Shown: positions 1 to 8,129 of the stretch, piece after piece | Layout of the letters: every line of letters begins with the position of its first letter | How positions within the stretch are numbered: position 1 is the first letter of the stretch | Assembly: GCF_001571005.1 (NCBI RefSeq) | Contig: NZ_BCST01000007.1 | Location: 124,001 to 188,000 of the forward strand | DNA from: Herbiconiux solani NBRC 106740 | GTDB taxonomy: Bacteria; Actinomycetota; Actinomycetes; Actinomycetales; Microbacteriaceae | Reading direction: 5' to 3' | Length of the DNA stretch: 64,000 nucleotides | Translations under genes and position numbers: made by a program | Notes under the pieces: generated by a model | Seen by the model: the letters and a program-made list of their open reading frames with translations, nothing else | What the model was told of the DNA's origin: nothing | Database searches by the model: none

Positions 1-426
1 CGGCCGCAGCACGAGGGACAGGATCCGGCCTCGGTCGCCTTCCAGACCATCGAGCGGGCGAAGGCGAACGGCACCGAGATCGTGCTGATCGACACCGCCG
101 GCCGCCTGCAGACCAAGGGCGGGCTGATGGACGAGCTCGGCAAGATCCGCCGCGTGATCGAGAAGCAGGCGCCGGTCGCCGAGGTGCTGCTCGTGCTGGA
201 TGCGACGACCGGGCAGAACGGGCTCGCCCAGGCCGATGCGTTCATCCAGCACGCCGGGGTCACCGGACTCGTGATCACGAAGCTCGACGGCTCGGCGAAG
301 GCCGGGTTCGTGCTCGCGGTGCAGGAGAAGACCGGCATCCCGATCAAGCTCGTGGGTCAGGGTGAGGGCATCAACGATCTCACGGGTTTCACGCCGCACG
401 TCTTCGCGCAGAACCTCGTGGGGTAG
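1..426 (+). CDS. ftsY: Signal recognition particle receptor FtsY, C-terminal part (5' truncated by window edge)
   Basis: FtsY is the membrane-associated GTPase that docks SRP-bound ribosomes at the Sec translocon. The window holds the last 141 codons, open from base 1, ending at TAG 424-426. Visible SRP-GTPase motifs are DTAGR (G3), followed by the closing-loop sequence RLQTKGGLMDEL, then TKLDGSAKAG (G4) and GQGEGINDL (G5). TKLDGSAKAG and GQGEGINDLTGF separate FtsY from its paralogue Ffh, which is encoded about 4 kb downstream and carries TKLDGDARGG. The N-terminal A domain and the G1 motif lie outside the window. A long inverted repeat follows the stop. Confidence 0.96.
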   Translation, partial: RPQHEGQDPASVAFQTIERAKANGTEIVLIDTAGRLQTKGGLMDELGKIRRVIEKQAPVAEVLLVLDATTGQNGLAQADAFIQHAGVTGLVITKLDGSAKAGFVLAVQEKTGIPIKLVGQGEGINDLTGFTPHVFAQNLVG

Positions 427-452
427 CGGGGCACTTTCTCTCGTTCTCTCGC

Positions 453-508
453 CGAGAAGTCACCTTTACGTCCAAATCCGCTCGGGTGGACGTAAAAGTG
501 ACTTCTCG
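453..508. terminator. Long inverted repeat between convergent ftsY and hydrolase genes
   Basis: Two 22-base arms (453-474 and 487-508) are complementary with one mismatch around a 12-base loop. The arm core reads GAGAAGTCAC..TTTACGTCCA. It lies between two convergent stop codons, so it can fold in transcripts from either side, and most likely acts as a bidirectional terminator or 3'-end stabiliser. There is no clear run of T after the stem. Confidence 0.6.
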
Positions 509-531
509 ACGCGTGGGCGGGCGCCTCGGGG

Positions 532-1359
532 TCAGGGGTGGCGGGCGAGGAAGGTCTCGACCAGGGGGAGTACCTCGGGGTGCCTGGGGGTGTCGGCGTG
601 GTTCGCGCCCTCGACGATCCGCAGCTCGGCACCCGGCAGGAGTCCCGCCACGTGGTGGGCCGCCTCGAGCCGCGGGCGGTCGCGACTGCCGGCGACCAGC
701 AGCACCGGCATCGGGAAGGCGGCGATCGCCGCATCCGGAACCCGCGGCTGCCGCTCGGTCTCGCGCATGTACGCCGCGAGCGCGGCGCCGTCGTTCGCGA
801 GGAACGCCGCTCGGGTCATGGGGTCGACCGCGTTCCCGGATGCCTGCTCCCAGTCGGCGAGGAACGCCGGCATCCCGCCCCGCTCGAGCGCCGCGATGCT
901 GCCCGGGAAGAAGACGCGGTCGAACACCCCGACCCCGGTTCCGGGCGCGCCGGCGACACTCGTGAAGCTCGCCACCCGTCCGGGCGCCTCGGCGGCGAGC
1001 GAGAACCCGACCCGCGCCCCGAGCGAGTAGCCGAGGTAGTGCGCGCGCTCGAGCCCGAGCGCGTCGAGCACGGCGAGCACGTCGCCGACGAACAGCGGCA
1101 TCGCGTAGGAATGGTCGGCGTGCGGCTTGTCGCTCCGCCCGTGCCCACGGAGGTCGACCGTGATCACGGGCCGACCCGGCGACAACGCCTTGAGGTAGCC
1201 GAACCCGCGCCAGATCGCCTGCGAGAGCGCGGTCCCGTGCACGAGCACGATCGGCGTTGCCGACCCCGCCGCGGCCGTCGAGCCCTCCGCGCCGGCGGGC
1301 GGCGTGGTCACCCGGTAGGCGATGCGGATGCCGTCGGTCGGGTTGGTCGCGTAGTCCAC
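532..1359 (-). CDS. Alpha/beta-fold hydrolase
   Basis: A 275-residue serine hydrolase-type protein of unknown substrate. An HG oxyanion motif is at residues 41-42, a nucleophile elbow GYSLG puts Ser112 in the catalytic position, Asp237 (GSRDRP) is the likely acid, and His254 (GANHAD) completes the triad. Length and motif order fit the Abhydrolase_1/6 families. The start is GTG at 1359. A TAGCGT hexamer (minus strand 1371-1366) lies exactly six bases before it, which suggests a leaderless mRNA. The next minus-strand gene upstream ends nine bases away (1369). Confidence 0.85.
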   Translation of the reverse strand: MDYATNPTDGIRIAYRVTTPPAGAEGSTAAAGSATPIVLVHGTALSQAIWRGFGYLKALSPGRPVITVDLRGHGRSDKPHADHSYAMPLFVGDVLAVLDALGLERAHYLGYSLGARVGFSLAAEAPGRVASFTSVAGAPGTGVGVFDRVFFPGSIAALERGGMPAFLADWEQASGNAVDPMTRAAFLANDGAALAAYMRETERQPRVPDAAIAAFPMPVLLVAGSRDRPRLEAAHHVAGLLPGAELRIVEGANHADTPRHPEVLPLVETFLARHP

Positions 1360-1368
1360 GGCTCCACG

Positions 1369-2262
1369 CTACTCGCGACGGGATGCTGGGAAGCGGCTGG
1401 CCACCTCCTCGAGCACCGACTCCGAGCCGGTGTAGATGCCGTCGCGGCGCGGCCAGTGGCTGATGACGTCGGTGAAGCCCAGCTCCGCCGCCCGCCCCAC
1501 CATGTCGTCGAACGCCCCGACGCTCTCGAGCGAGTACACCGCGGCCGAGTCGAACGAGAGGTACCGGTCGAGTGACGCCCGCTCCCGTCCGGCCGCCTCC
1601 AGCGACTCGTCCAACCGGGCCGACAGCTCGGCCACGCCCTTCCACCAGTCCTCGCCGCCGGCCTCGCTCTTGCCGGTCGTGACCCAGCCCTGAGCCCGCT
1701 CGGCGACGAGCGCGAGACCCTTCGGGCCGTTCGCGGCGAGCACGAAGGGCATCCGCGGGCGCTGCGCCGGCGCCCCCACCATCCGCGCCTCGTGCGCCTG
1801 GAACCACTGCCCGTCGGCCGAGATCCCCTCCGACCCCGGAGGCTCGAACCGGAGCAGCTCGTCCAGCAGCGCCACGAACTCGACGAAACGCTCGTGCCGC
1901 TCGCGCGCGGTCAGCTCCGCCTGCCCGAGCACGAAGGCGTCGAACCCCGTCCCGCCCGATCCGACCCCGAGCAGGAATCGCCCGCCCGAGATCTCGTCCA
2001 CCGTCGCGAGCTCTTTGGCGAACGGAACGGGATGACGGAAGTTCGGCGACGCGACGAACGTGCCGAGCCGGATGCGGCTGGTCACCATCGCCGCCGCCGT
2101 CAGCGTCGGCAGGGTGGCCCCCCACGGCTCGCCGGCGAGCGAGCGCCAGGAGAGGTGGTCGTAGGTCCAGGCGTGGTCGAAGCCGAGCTCCTCGGCCCGT
2201 TGCCAGCGACGGCGGGCCTCGGGCCAGGGATCTTGGGGCAGGATGACGATTCCGTGGCGCAT
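1369..2262 (-). CDS. LLM class flavin-dependent oxidoreductase
   Basis: A 297-residue luciferase-like monooxygenase (bacterial luciferase / F420-dependent fold). It starts MRHGIVILPQ, continues with the usual AEELGFDHAWTYDH segment, and has a typical LGVGSGG turn after a central strand. The family uses FMN or F420 to oxidise small molecules; the substrate cannot be read from the sequence. A CAGAAT hexamer (minus strand 2274-2269) sits six bases before the ATG, so the mRNA may be leaderless. It may be co-transcribed with the downstream hydrolase. Confidence 0.85.
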   Translation of the reverse strand: MRHGIVILPQDPWPEARRRWQRAEELGFDHAWTYDHLSWRSLAGEPWGATLPTLTAAAMVTSRIRLGTFVASPNFRHPVPFAKELATVDEISGGRFLLGVGSGGTGFDAFVLGQAELTARERHERFVEFVALLDELLRFEPPGSEGISADGQWFQAHEARMVGAPAQRPRMPFVLAANGPKGLALVAERAQGWVTTGKSEAGGEDWWKGVAELSARLDESLEAAGRERASLDRYLSFDSAAVYSLESVGAFDDMVGRAAELGFTDVISHWPRRDGIYTGSESVLEEVASRFPASRRE

Positions 2263-2306
2263 GCCGACATTCTGGCACCGGCCTCGGACATCGCCCCGGA
2301 CAGGCC

Positions 2307-3722
2307 TCAGCTGCGCTCGGCCTCGACCTCGTCCAGCTCGAGATCCTCTTCGAGTTCCTCGTCCCGCTCCCGCGTCGCCTCGGCCTTCGACGCCGAAACC
2401 GCACCCGCCCCGCGCCCCCGCGCGACGGCGGAGAACGACCCGGTCGGCGTCACCGAGTCCGCCATCCGGTCACCTGCCCCGAACACCACCCGCAACCGCC
2501 GGTCCACCACCCGCAACCGTGCCGCGCGATACCGCACCAGCCAGAGCACACCGAGTCCGAACGCCACGAAGCCCGACACGGCCGCGACCCCGAGCCCCCA
2601 CCGCGGCCCGAAGGTGTTCGCGACGGCGCCGAGCAGCGGCGCACCGATCGGCGTGCCTCCCATGAACACGGCCATGTAGAGGGCCATCACGCGGCCGCGC
2701 ATCCGGGGGTCGGTCGTGGTCTGCACGGTGCCGTTCGCGGTCGTCATGAGGATCTGCCCCGCGAAGCCGATCAGCACCAGCGCCCCGGCGAACAGCCAGT
2801 ACGAGGGCGAGAGGGCTGCGAGCAGCGCGCTCACCCCGAACCCGGCCGAGGCCAGGAAGACCAGGCGCACCCGCGGCTTGTCCCGGCTCGCCGAGACCAG
2901 CGCGCCCGCCACCGACCCGATCGCCATGATCGAGGTCAGGATGCCGAAGCCCGCCGAGTCCAGGCCGAACTCCACGGTCGCCATGGTCGAGGTGAAGATC
3001 TGGTAGTTGAAGCCGAAGGTGCCGATGACGAAGACGATCAGGAACACGATGAGCAGATCCGGCCGCCCGCGCACGTACCGGAACCCCTCGAGCAGCTGCC
3101 CGCGCTCCCGGCTCGCCCGCGGCACGGGTACGAGCCGGGAGGGGCGGATGAACTTCAGCGACACCAGCACCGCCGCGAAGGTCAGCGCGTTGATGACGAA
3201 CACCCAGCCCGCGCCGACCGCGACCACCAGGAGGCCCGCGACCGCCGGCCCGATCGTGCGGGCGGTGTTGAACGAGGCCGAGTTGAGCGCCACCGCGTTG
3301 CCCACGTCCGAGCCAGTGACCAGCTCGGAGACGAAGGTCTGGCGCACCGGGGCGTCGATCGCGGAGGCGATGCCGAGCAGCAGGGCGAAGACGTACACGA
3401 TCCAGAGCTGCGCCACCCCGGAGAGCACGATCACGCCGAGACCGAGCCCCAGCAGGGCCATCGCGAGCTGCGTGGCCATCAGGGTGTGCCGCCGGTCGAA
3501 CCGGTCGGCGATCCACCCGGAGAAGGGCACGAGGAGCAGCTGCGGCCCTAGTTGCAGGGCGGTCGTGATGCCGAGCGCCACCGCGTCGTGGTCGCTGAGC
3601 TCGGTGAGCACGATCCAGTCCTGGGCCGTGCGCTGCATCCAGGTGCCGACGTTCGAGACGAGGGCGCCGGCGAACCAGATGCGGTAGTCGATGCTCGAGA
3701 GCGAGCGGAACATCGCGCTCAC
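2307..3722 (-). CDS. MFS transporter, EntS/multidrug-efflux type
   Basis: A 471-residue major facilitator with about 12 hydrophobic segments, beginning MSAMFRSLSSIDYRIWF and carrying GWIADRFDRR, the loop 2-3 signature, near residue 70. The architecture resembles EntS/MFS_3 exporters. The last ~60 residues form a charged cytosolic tail with an acidic run (EELEEDLELDE). The GTG start overlaps the stop of the upstream marR gene (GTGA), so translation is coupled. This points to a drug or metabolite exporter controlled by its neighbouring repressor. The substrate is unknown. Confidence 0.88.
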   Translation of the reverse strand: MSAMFRSLSSIDYRIWFAGALVSNVGTWMQRTAQDWIVLTELSDHDAVALGITTALQLGPQLLLVPFSGWIADRFDRRHTLMATQLAMALLGLGLGVIVLSGVAQLWIVYVFALLLGIASAIDAPVRQTFVSELVTGSDVGNAVALNSASFNTARTIGPAVAGLLVVAVGAGWVFVINALTFAAVLVSLKFIRPSRLVPVPRASRERGQLLEGFRYVRGRPDLLIVFLIVFVIGTFGFNYQIFTSTMATVEFGLDSAGFGILTSIMAIGSVAGALVSASRDKPRVRLVFLASAGFGVSALLAALSPSYWLFAGALVLIGFAGQILMTTANGTVQTTTDPRMRGRVMALYMAVFMGGTPIGAPLLGAVANTFGPRWGLGVAAVSGFVAFGLGVLWLVRYRAARLRVVDRRLRVVFGAGDRMADSVTPTGSFSAVARGRGAGAVSASKAEATRERDEELEEDLELDEVEAERS

Positions 3723-4207
3723 TCGGCCACCAACCGCTGCATGATCGCGGTGGCTGACGCGAGCGCCTCGCGGTCGGCGGGGGAGAGGGCGGCCAGCCGG
3801 CGCTCGAGCCAGGCGTCCCGCTGGCGCCGGGTGGCGATGACGACCTCGCGGCCCGCATCCGTGACGTCGACCAGCACCATCCGCCGGTCGGAGTCGCTCG
3901 GCGAGCGGGCGATGTACCCGGCGAGCTGCAGGGCGTTCAGCGTGCGGTTCATCGACGGCGGCGAAACGTGCTCGTAGACGCTGAGTTCGCCCGGCGTCGT
4001 CGCCCCCTTGCGCACCAGGTAGGCGAGCACCGCGCTCTGGCCGGGGCTCAGCTCGTCGTCCGCCCGCTCCTGACGGATGCGCCGCGCGAGGTGCAGGGTC
4101 GCCATGCGGAGGTCGGGGCTGAGCTCGGACGCGTCGGTGGTGGGGATTCCGCCCGCGGTCGTGGCCGCCGCTGGGGCCCCTGCCGTCTGCATCGCGTCGA
4201 CCGTCAT
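3719..4207 (-). CDS. MarR family transcriptional regulator
   Basis: A 162-residue winged-helix repressor. The MarR core is visible: SPGQSAVLAYLVRKGATT, then the recognition helix region HVSPPSMNRTLNALQLAGYI, and the wing SDSDRRMVLVDVT. The gene is first in a two-gene unit with the MFS exporter. A near-perfect AT-rich palindrome (4208-4229) touches its start codon and contains the probable -10 hexamer TATGAT, six bases before the ATG. Auto-repression and ligand-responsive control of the exporter follow by inference from the family. Confidence 0.9.
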   Translation of the reverse strand: MTVDAMQTAGAPAAATTAGGIPTTDASELSPDLRMATLHLARRIRQERADDELSPGQSAVLAYLVRKGATTPGELSVYEHVSPPSMNRTLNALQLAGYIARSPSDSDRRMVLVDVTDAGREVVIATRRQRDAWLERRLAALSPADREALASATAIMQRLVAE

Positions 4208-4229
4208 GTAATTATCATACGCTAATTAC
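4208..4229 (-). promoter_or_regulatory. Probable MarR operator overlapping a leaderless promoter
   Basis: Perfect 7-base arms GTAATTA (4208-4214) and TAATTAC (4223-4229) flank an 8-base spacer. The minus-strand -10 candidate TATGAT (4219-4214) lies inside the palindrome. The right-hand base pair is adjacent to the marR ATG. AT-rich palindromes of this size are typical MarR-family binding sites; binding here is inferred. This is one of the few AT-rich spots in the region. Confidence 0.65.
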
Positions 4230-4334
4230 CTTGGCTAACGACCTGTCCATCGCCTTCTCCCCAGCACCCCCTCTGGGCGCGTTCGCTCACAGCCCGCTCC
4301 GGCACCCCCGCCGACCGGTTAAACTGGCTGCACG

Positions 4335-5912
4335 ATGGCTACTTTTGGAACACTCTCGGACAGGCTCGCCGAAACCTTCAAGAACCTCCGCACGAAGGGC
4401 AAGCTGAGCCCTGCGGATGTGGACAGCACGGTCCGCGAGATCCGCCGCGCCCTGCTCGACGCCGACGTCGCGCTCGACGTCGTCAAGGAGTTCACGGGCA
4501 AGGTCCGCGAGCGTGCGCTCGGCGACGAGGTCAACCGTGCGCTGAACCCGGCCCAGCAGGTCGTGCAGATCGTCAACGAGGAGCTCGTGCAGATCCTCGG
4601 CGGCCAGCAGCGCCGCCTCGAGTTCGCGAAGCGCCCGCCGACCGTCATCATGCTCGCGGGTCTGCAGGGTGCGGGTAAGACGACCCTCGCCGGCAAGCTC
4701 GCGAAGTGGCTCGCGAAAGAGAACCACACCCCGATCCTGGTCGCGGCCGACCTCCAGCGCCCCAACGCCGTCAACCAGCTCCAGGTCGTCGGCAGCCAGG
4801 CGGGCGTCCCCGTCTTCGCCCCCGAGCCCGGCAATGGCGTCGGCAACCCGGTGCGCGTGGCGAAGGACTCGATCAAGTACGCCATCGACAAGCAGTACGA
4901 CACGGTCATCATCGACACCGCCGGACGCCTGGGTGTCGACGCCGACATGATGAAGCAGGCCGCCGACATCCGCAAGGCCACGAACCCCGACGAGGTGCTG
5001 TTCGTGATCGACGCGATGATCGGTCAGGATGCCGTCGCGACCGCCCGCGCCTTCCAGGAGGGCGTCGACTTCACGGGCGTCGTGCTCACGAAGCTCGACG
5101 GAGACGCTCGAGGCGGCGCCGCACTGTCGGTCGCATCCGTCACCGGCCGTCCGATCATCTTCGCCTCGACCGGTGAGACGCTGGACGACTTCGAGCCCTT
5201 CCACCCCGACCGGATGGCGAGCCGCATCCTCGACCTGGGTGACATCCTCACCCTGATCGAGCAGGCGCAGTCGGCCTTCGACGAAGACGAGGCGCGAAAG
5301 GTCGCGGAGAAGTTCGCGACCGACTCCTTCACGCTCGACGACTTCCTGAAGCAGATGCAGCAGCTGCGCAACGTCGGGTCGATCAAGAAGATGATGGGCA
5401 TGCTCCCGGGCGCCGGCGGTCTCAAGCAGCAGCTCGAGAACTTCGACGAGAAGGAGATCGTGCGCACCGAGGCGATCATCCAGTCGATGACCAAGGCCGA
5501 GCGCACGAATCCGAAGCTCCTGAACGGCTCGCGACGCCTGCGCATCGCGAAGGGTTCGGGCATGACCGTGACCGACGTGAACCAGCTGGTCCAGCGCTTC
5601 GAGCAGGCCTCGAAGATGATGAAGACGGTCGCCAAGGGCGGCGTGCCGAACGTGCCCGGAATGGGGCCGATCCCGGGCGCCGGCTTCGGCGGCGGGCGCG
5701 GCAAGCAGCAGGCCAAGAAGAAGAGCGGATCGCGCTCGGGCAACCCCGCCAAGCGGGCCGCCGAGAACGCGGCGCTCGCCTCGGGCGAGAAGGCCGCGGT
5801 CACGGCCGGGACGTCGGGGGGAGCGGGCTTCGGCCTCGGCTCGAAGGCCGTCGACGGCACGCCGAACCCGAGCCCGGAGGAGCTGGAAGCCCTGCAGCGC
5901 TTCTTGCGCTGA
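4335..5912 (+). CDS. ffh: Signal recognition particle protein Ffh
   Basis: The 525-residue SRP54 GTPase binds signal sequences and 4.5S RNA and hands nascent chains to FtsY. The N domain covers residues ~1-90. The G domain has GLQGAGKTT (G1, ~109-117), DTAGR (~194) and TKLDGDARGG (G4). The methionine-rich M domain follows (RNVGSIKKMMGMLPGAGG, later SGMTVTDVNQL). A basic, glycine-rich tail with KQQAKKKSGSRSG comes next, then an Ala/Gly-rich end, making it longer than many bacterial Ffh proteins. A TAAACT hexamer lies nine bases before the ATG. The 4.5S RNA gene is not in this window. Confidence 0.97.
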   Translation: MATFGTLSDRLAETFKNLRTKGKLSPADVDSTVREIRRALLDADVALDVVKEFTGKVRERALGDEVNRALNPAQQVVQIVNEELVQILGGQQRRLEFAKRPPTVIMLAGLQGAGKTTLAGKLAKWLAKENHTPILVAADLQRPNAVNQLQVVGSQAGVPVFAPEPGNGVGNPVRVAKDSIKYAIDKQYDTVIIDTAGRLGVDADMMKQAADIRKATNPDEVLFVIDAMIGQDAVATARAFQEGVDFTGVVLTKLDGDARGGAALSVASVTGRPIIFASTGETLDDFEPFHPDRMASRILDLGDILTLIEQAQSAFDEDEARKVAEKFATDSFTLDDFLKQMQQLRNVGSIKKMMGMLPGAGGLKQQLENFDEKEIVRTEAIIQSMTKAERTNPKLLNGSRRLRIAKGSGMTVTDVNQLVQRFEQASKMMKTVAKGGVPNVPGMGPIPGAGFGGGRGKQQAKKKSGSRSGNPAKRAAENAALASGEKAAVTAGTSGGAGFGLGSKAVDGTPNPSPEELEALQRFLR

Positions 5913-5914
5913 CA

Positions 5915-5933
5915 GGAGGTTAGGGTACCCTTC
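5915..5933 (+). promoter_or_regulatory. Candidate iron box (DtxR/IdeR-type) and promoter of the siderophore-interacting protein gene
   Basis: The 19 bases here match the published IdeR/DtxR consensus TTAGGTTAGGCTAACCTAA at 13 positions, including GGTTAGG. TACCCT (5926-5931) inside the site is placed as a -10 element seven bases before the GTG start, so a bound repressor would block polymerase. The match is by eye, and the gene's role in iron release supports it. A GGAGG-like stretch at its left end is too far (about 20 bases) from the start to be the ribosome site. Confidence 0.5.
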
Positions 5934-5938
5934 CCTGT

Positions 5939-6940
5939 GTGACCTCCTCCGTGCAGACCCTCGTTCAACCGTTCCGGCTCTTCGAGGTGCGGCTCACGGG
6001 GCGGAGGCCGCTGAGCGACAACTTCGTGCGCTTCACCTTCTCGGGCGCCGACCTCGACCGGTTCGCCGACAACGGGTACGACCAGCGGATCAAGCTGATC
6101 TTTCCGGTGGCGGGCGACGACTTCGGTGACGGCCTAGGCACGGGCTCGGGCGCCGGTGCCGACTCGGGTTGCGCTGCCCTGATGGGCTCCCAGGAGGACT
6201 GGTACACCGTCTGGCGCGACCTGCCCGACGAGACCCGCCCGCCCATCCGCACCTACACGATCCGCGCCGTGCGCCCCGAACAGGGCGAGATCGACGTCGA
6301 CATCGTGCTGCACGGACTCGTCGGCGTCGCCTCGACCTGGGCCTCCACCGCCCCGCTCGGCTCGTCGCTGATCATCTGCGGCCCCAATGCCGACCACGAC
6401 GGCGTGCACGGCGGCATCGACTTCCACCTCCCGGCGCGCACCGGCCGCATCCTCGTCGCCGGTGACGAGACGGCGCTCCCGGCGATCGCCAACATCCTCG
6501 AGAAGCTGCCGGCGGATGCACGGGGTTGCGCGCTCGTCGAGGTTCCGGATGCGGGCGACTCCGCCGCCCTCCCGTCCCACCCCGGCATCGAGGTGATCGT
6601 GGTCGGGCGCGGAGCCCGCGCCCACGGCGAGGCGCTGGTGCCGCTGGTGCGGGAGCACGCGGGGCGGCTGCTGGACGACGCGGCTGCGCCTGTCACTTTC
6701 TCGTCTGCGGCCTCTGCCGGTCCGGTTGCCCTCGACGACGTCGACGTCGACCACGACATGCTCTGGGAGGTTCCCGAGGAGGATCCGGAGGCCGCTGGAA
6801 CCCCGCTGTACGCCTGGCTCGCCGGAGAGGCCGGGGTCATCAAGCTCCTCCGCCGGCACCTCGTCGCCGAGCGTGGGATCGACCGGCGCAGCGTCGCGTT
6901 CATGGGCTACTGGCGGCACGGCAAGTCCGAAGGAGACTGA
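5939..6940 (+). CDS. Siderophore-interacting protein (flavin-dependent ferric-siderophore reductase)
   Basis: A 333-residue protein of the ViuB/SIP family, which reduces Fe3+ in siderophores in the cytosol to free the iron. The N-terminal FAD-binding domain holds the RTYTIR flavin motif near residue 105. The C-terminal NAD(P)H-binding lobe contains VAGDETALPAIANILE and ends with ELLRRHL-like and MGYWRHGKSEG segments typical of the family. The family usually runs 260-330 residues; this member has a Gly/Ala-rich insertion (GTGSGAGADSG) at about residue 70. Iron control is suggested by the box at 5915-5933. No siderophore biosynthesis or uptake genes are nearby. Confidence 0.9.
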   Translation: MTSSVQTLVQPFRLFEVRLTGRRPLSDNFVRFTFSGADLDRFADNGYDQRIKLIFPVAGDDFGDGLGTGSGAGADSGCAALMGSQEDWYTVWRDLPDETRPPIRTYTIRAVRPEQGEIDVDIVLHGLVGVASTWASTAPLGSSLIICGPNADHDGVHGGIDFHLPARTGRILVAGDETALPAIANILEKLPADARGCALVEVPDAGDSAALPSHPGIEVIVVGRGARAHGEALVPLVREHAGRLLDDAAAPVTFSSAASAGPVALDDVDVDHDMLWEVPEEDPEAAGTPLYAWLAGEAGVIKLLRRHLVAERGIDRRSVAFMGYWRHGKSEGD

Positions 6941-6987
6941 CGCCGGGAGTTCATCCCGGGCGCCAGGGGAGTGCCTAAGCTGAAAAC

Positions 6988-7791
6988 ATGACGACACCTC
7001 CCCGCCCTGTGCGCATCGGCGTGCAGATCGCTCCCCAGCACTCTTCGTACGCCACCATCCGCGACACCCTCGCCCAGCTCGAAGACCTCGGCGTCGACAT
7101 CGCCTTCAACTGGGACCACTTCTACCCGCTCTCGGGCGACCCGGACGGCACGCACTTCGAGGGCTGGACCATGCTGGCCGCGTGGGCGGAGCAGACCAGC
7201 CGCATCCAATTCGGCCCGCTCGTCACCTGCAACAGCTACCGAAACCCCGACCTGCTCGCCGACATGGCCCGCACCGTCGACCACATCAGCGCGAAGGACG
7301 GCGAGGGCCGCCTGGTCTTCGGCATCGGCTCGGGCTGGTTCGAGCGCGACTACGACGAGTACGGCTACGACTTCGGCACAGCAGGTCAGCGCCTCGACGC
7401 CCTCTCGGAGGCGCTGCCGCGGATCGAGGAGCGCTGGCGCAAGCTCAACCCGCGCCCCACGCGGGACATCCCCGTGCTGATCGGTGGCGGCGGCGAGAAG
7501 AAGACGCTCCGGATCGTCGCGCAGCACGCCGACATCTGGCACTCCTTCTCGGACACCGAGACGCTCGAGCGCAAGCTCGTCGTGCTCCGCGACTGGTGCG
7601 AGAAGGTCGACCGCGACTTCGGCGAGATCGAGATCTCGACCGGTGTGAGCGGTGCCGACGGCTCGCGCGCCCTCGCGCTCGACCGCCAGCTCGAGCTCGG
7701 CGTCACCCTCTTCACCCTCGGCATCACGGGTCCCGACCTCGACATGGATGCGGTGAAGAAGCTCGTGGCCTGGCGGGAGAGCGTGAGCTGA
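6988..7791 (+). CDS. LLM class F420-dependent oxidoreductase
   Basis: A 267-residue luciferase-like protein with the features of F420-dependent members: a short N-terminal strand (RIGVQIAPQH), FNWDHFYPL, FGPLVTCNSYRNPDLLADMARTVDHIS, and FGIGSGWFERDYDEYGYDFG. The family transfers hydride from reduced F420 (or FMN) to a small substrate; the substrate is unknown. TAAGCT lies exactly six bases before the ATG (6976-6981). It is not related closely enough to the LLM gene at 1369-2262 to look like a tandem copy. The gene converges on the YbdK-like gene across a repeat-filled gap. Confidence 0.85.
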   Translation: MTTPPRPVRIGVQIAPQHSSYATIRDTLAQLEDLGVDIAFNWDHFYPLSGDPDGTHFEGWTMLAAWAEQTSRIQFGPLVTCNSYRNPDLLADMARTVDHISAKDGEGRLVFGIGSGWFERDYDEYGYDFGTAGQRLDALSEALPRIEERWRKLNPRPTRDIPVLIGGGGEKKTLRIVAQHADIWHSFSDTETLERKLVVLRDWCEKVDRDFGEIEISTGVSGADGSRALALDRQLELGVTLFTLGITGPDLDMDAVKKLVAWRESVS

Positions 7792-7864
7792 GCTGAGGGT
7801 TCTGGGCCGGGCGGGGTGCGCGCTCGGCGCGAGGGTCTTGGGTGACGCTGTAGTCCTGCTGTGC

Positions 7865-7986
7865 TAGCTGCGGCGGGGCCCGTGCTTCGCGCGGGCTCCG
7901 CCGGTCGCGCCGGTCCCTGCCCGGCGCGACGCGACATGTTCGGCTGAGGTCGCTATCGCGGCCTCGGCCTCACCCTGGGTCGTCGA
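7865..7986 (+). repeat. Intergenic structured repeat, copy 1 (forward)
   Basis: First of five copies of a dispersed element. In order: TAGCTG; a long locus-specific hairpin (CGGCGG..CCGCCG type, 7871-7903); the shared hairpin GCGCCG-loop-CGGCGC; GCGACATGTTCGG; GGTCGCTATCGCGGCC; and TCACCCTGGGTCGTCGA. It begins about 73 bases after the stop of the F420 gene. The 465-base gap 7792-8256 has no credible gene and is mostly made of this copy, its inverted partner and about 140 bases of spacer (7987-8129) that includes TATCCCACCC, also found inverted in the 44.6 kb locus. Confidence 0.8.
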
Positions 7987-8129
7987 AAACTGCCTGTCAC
8001 GTTCGTATCCCACCCACTGCTTCGGTTCGAAAATGTGGCGCGACCGGTCCTCCTTGTCGGCCTGAATGGACCCTTGCGGTCATGCCCTGCCCTGAGCTCA
8101 GGCGGGAGACCGATCGCGACGGGCCGTAC

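Noticed and set aside
389-2404. 671-codon open frame on the minus strand across the hydrolase and LLM genes
   Set aside because: Arg/Gly/Pro-rich shadow of two well-supported genes; no domain motifs.
5915-5922. GGAGG as the ribosome site of the siderophore-interacting protein
   Set aside because: About 20 bases from the start codon; too far. The stretch is better explained as part of the iron-box-like site.
8010-8040. tRNA T-loop-like GGTTCGAAA in the 7.9-8.3 kb gap
   Set aside because: No acceptor stem or anticodon arm can be formed around it.
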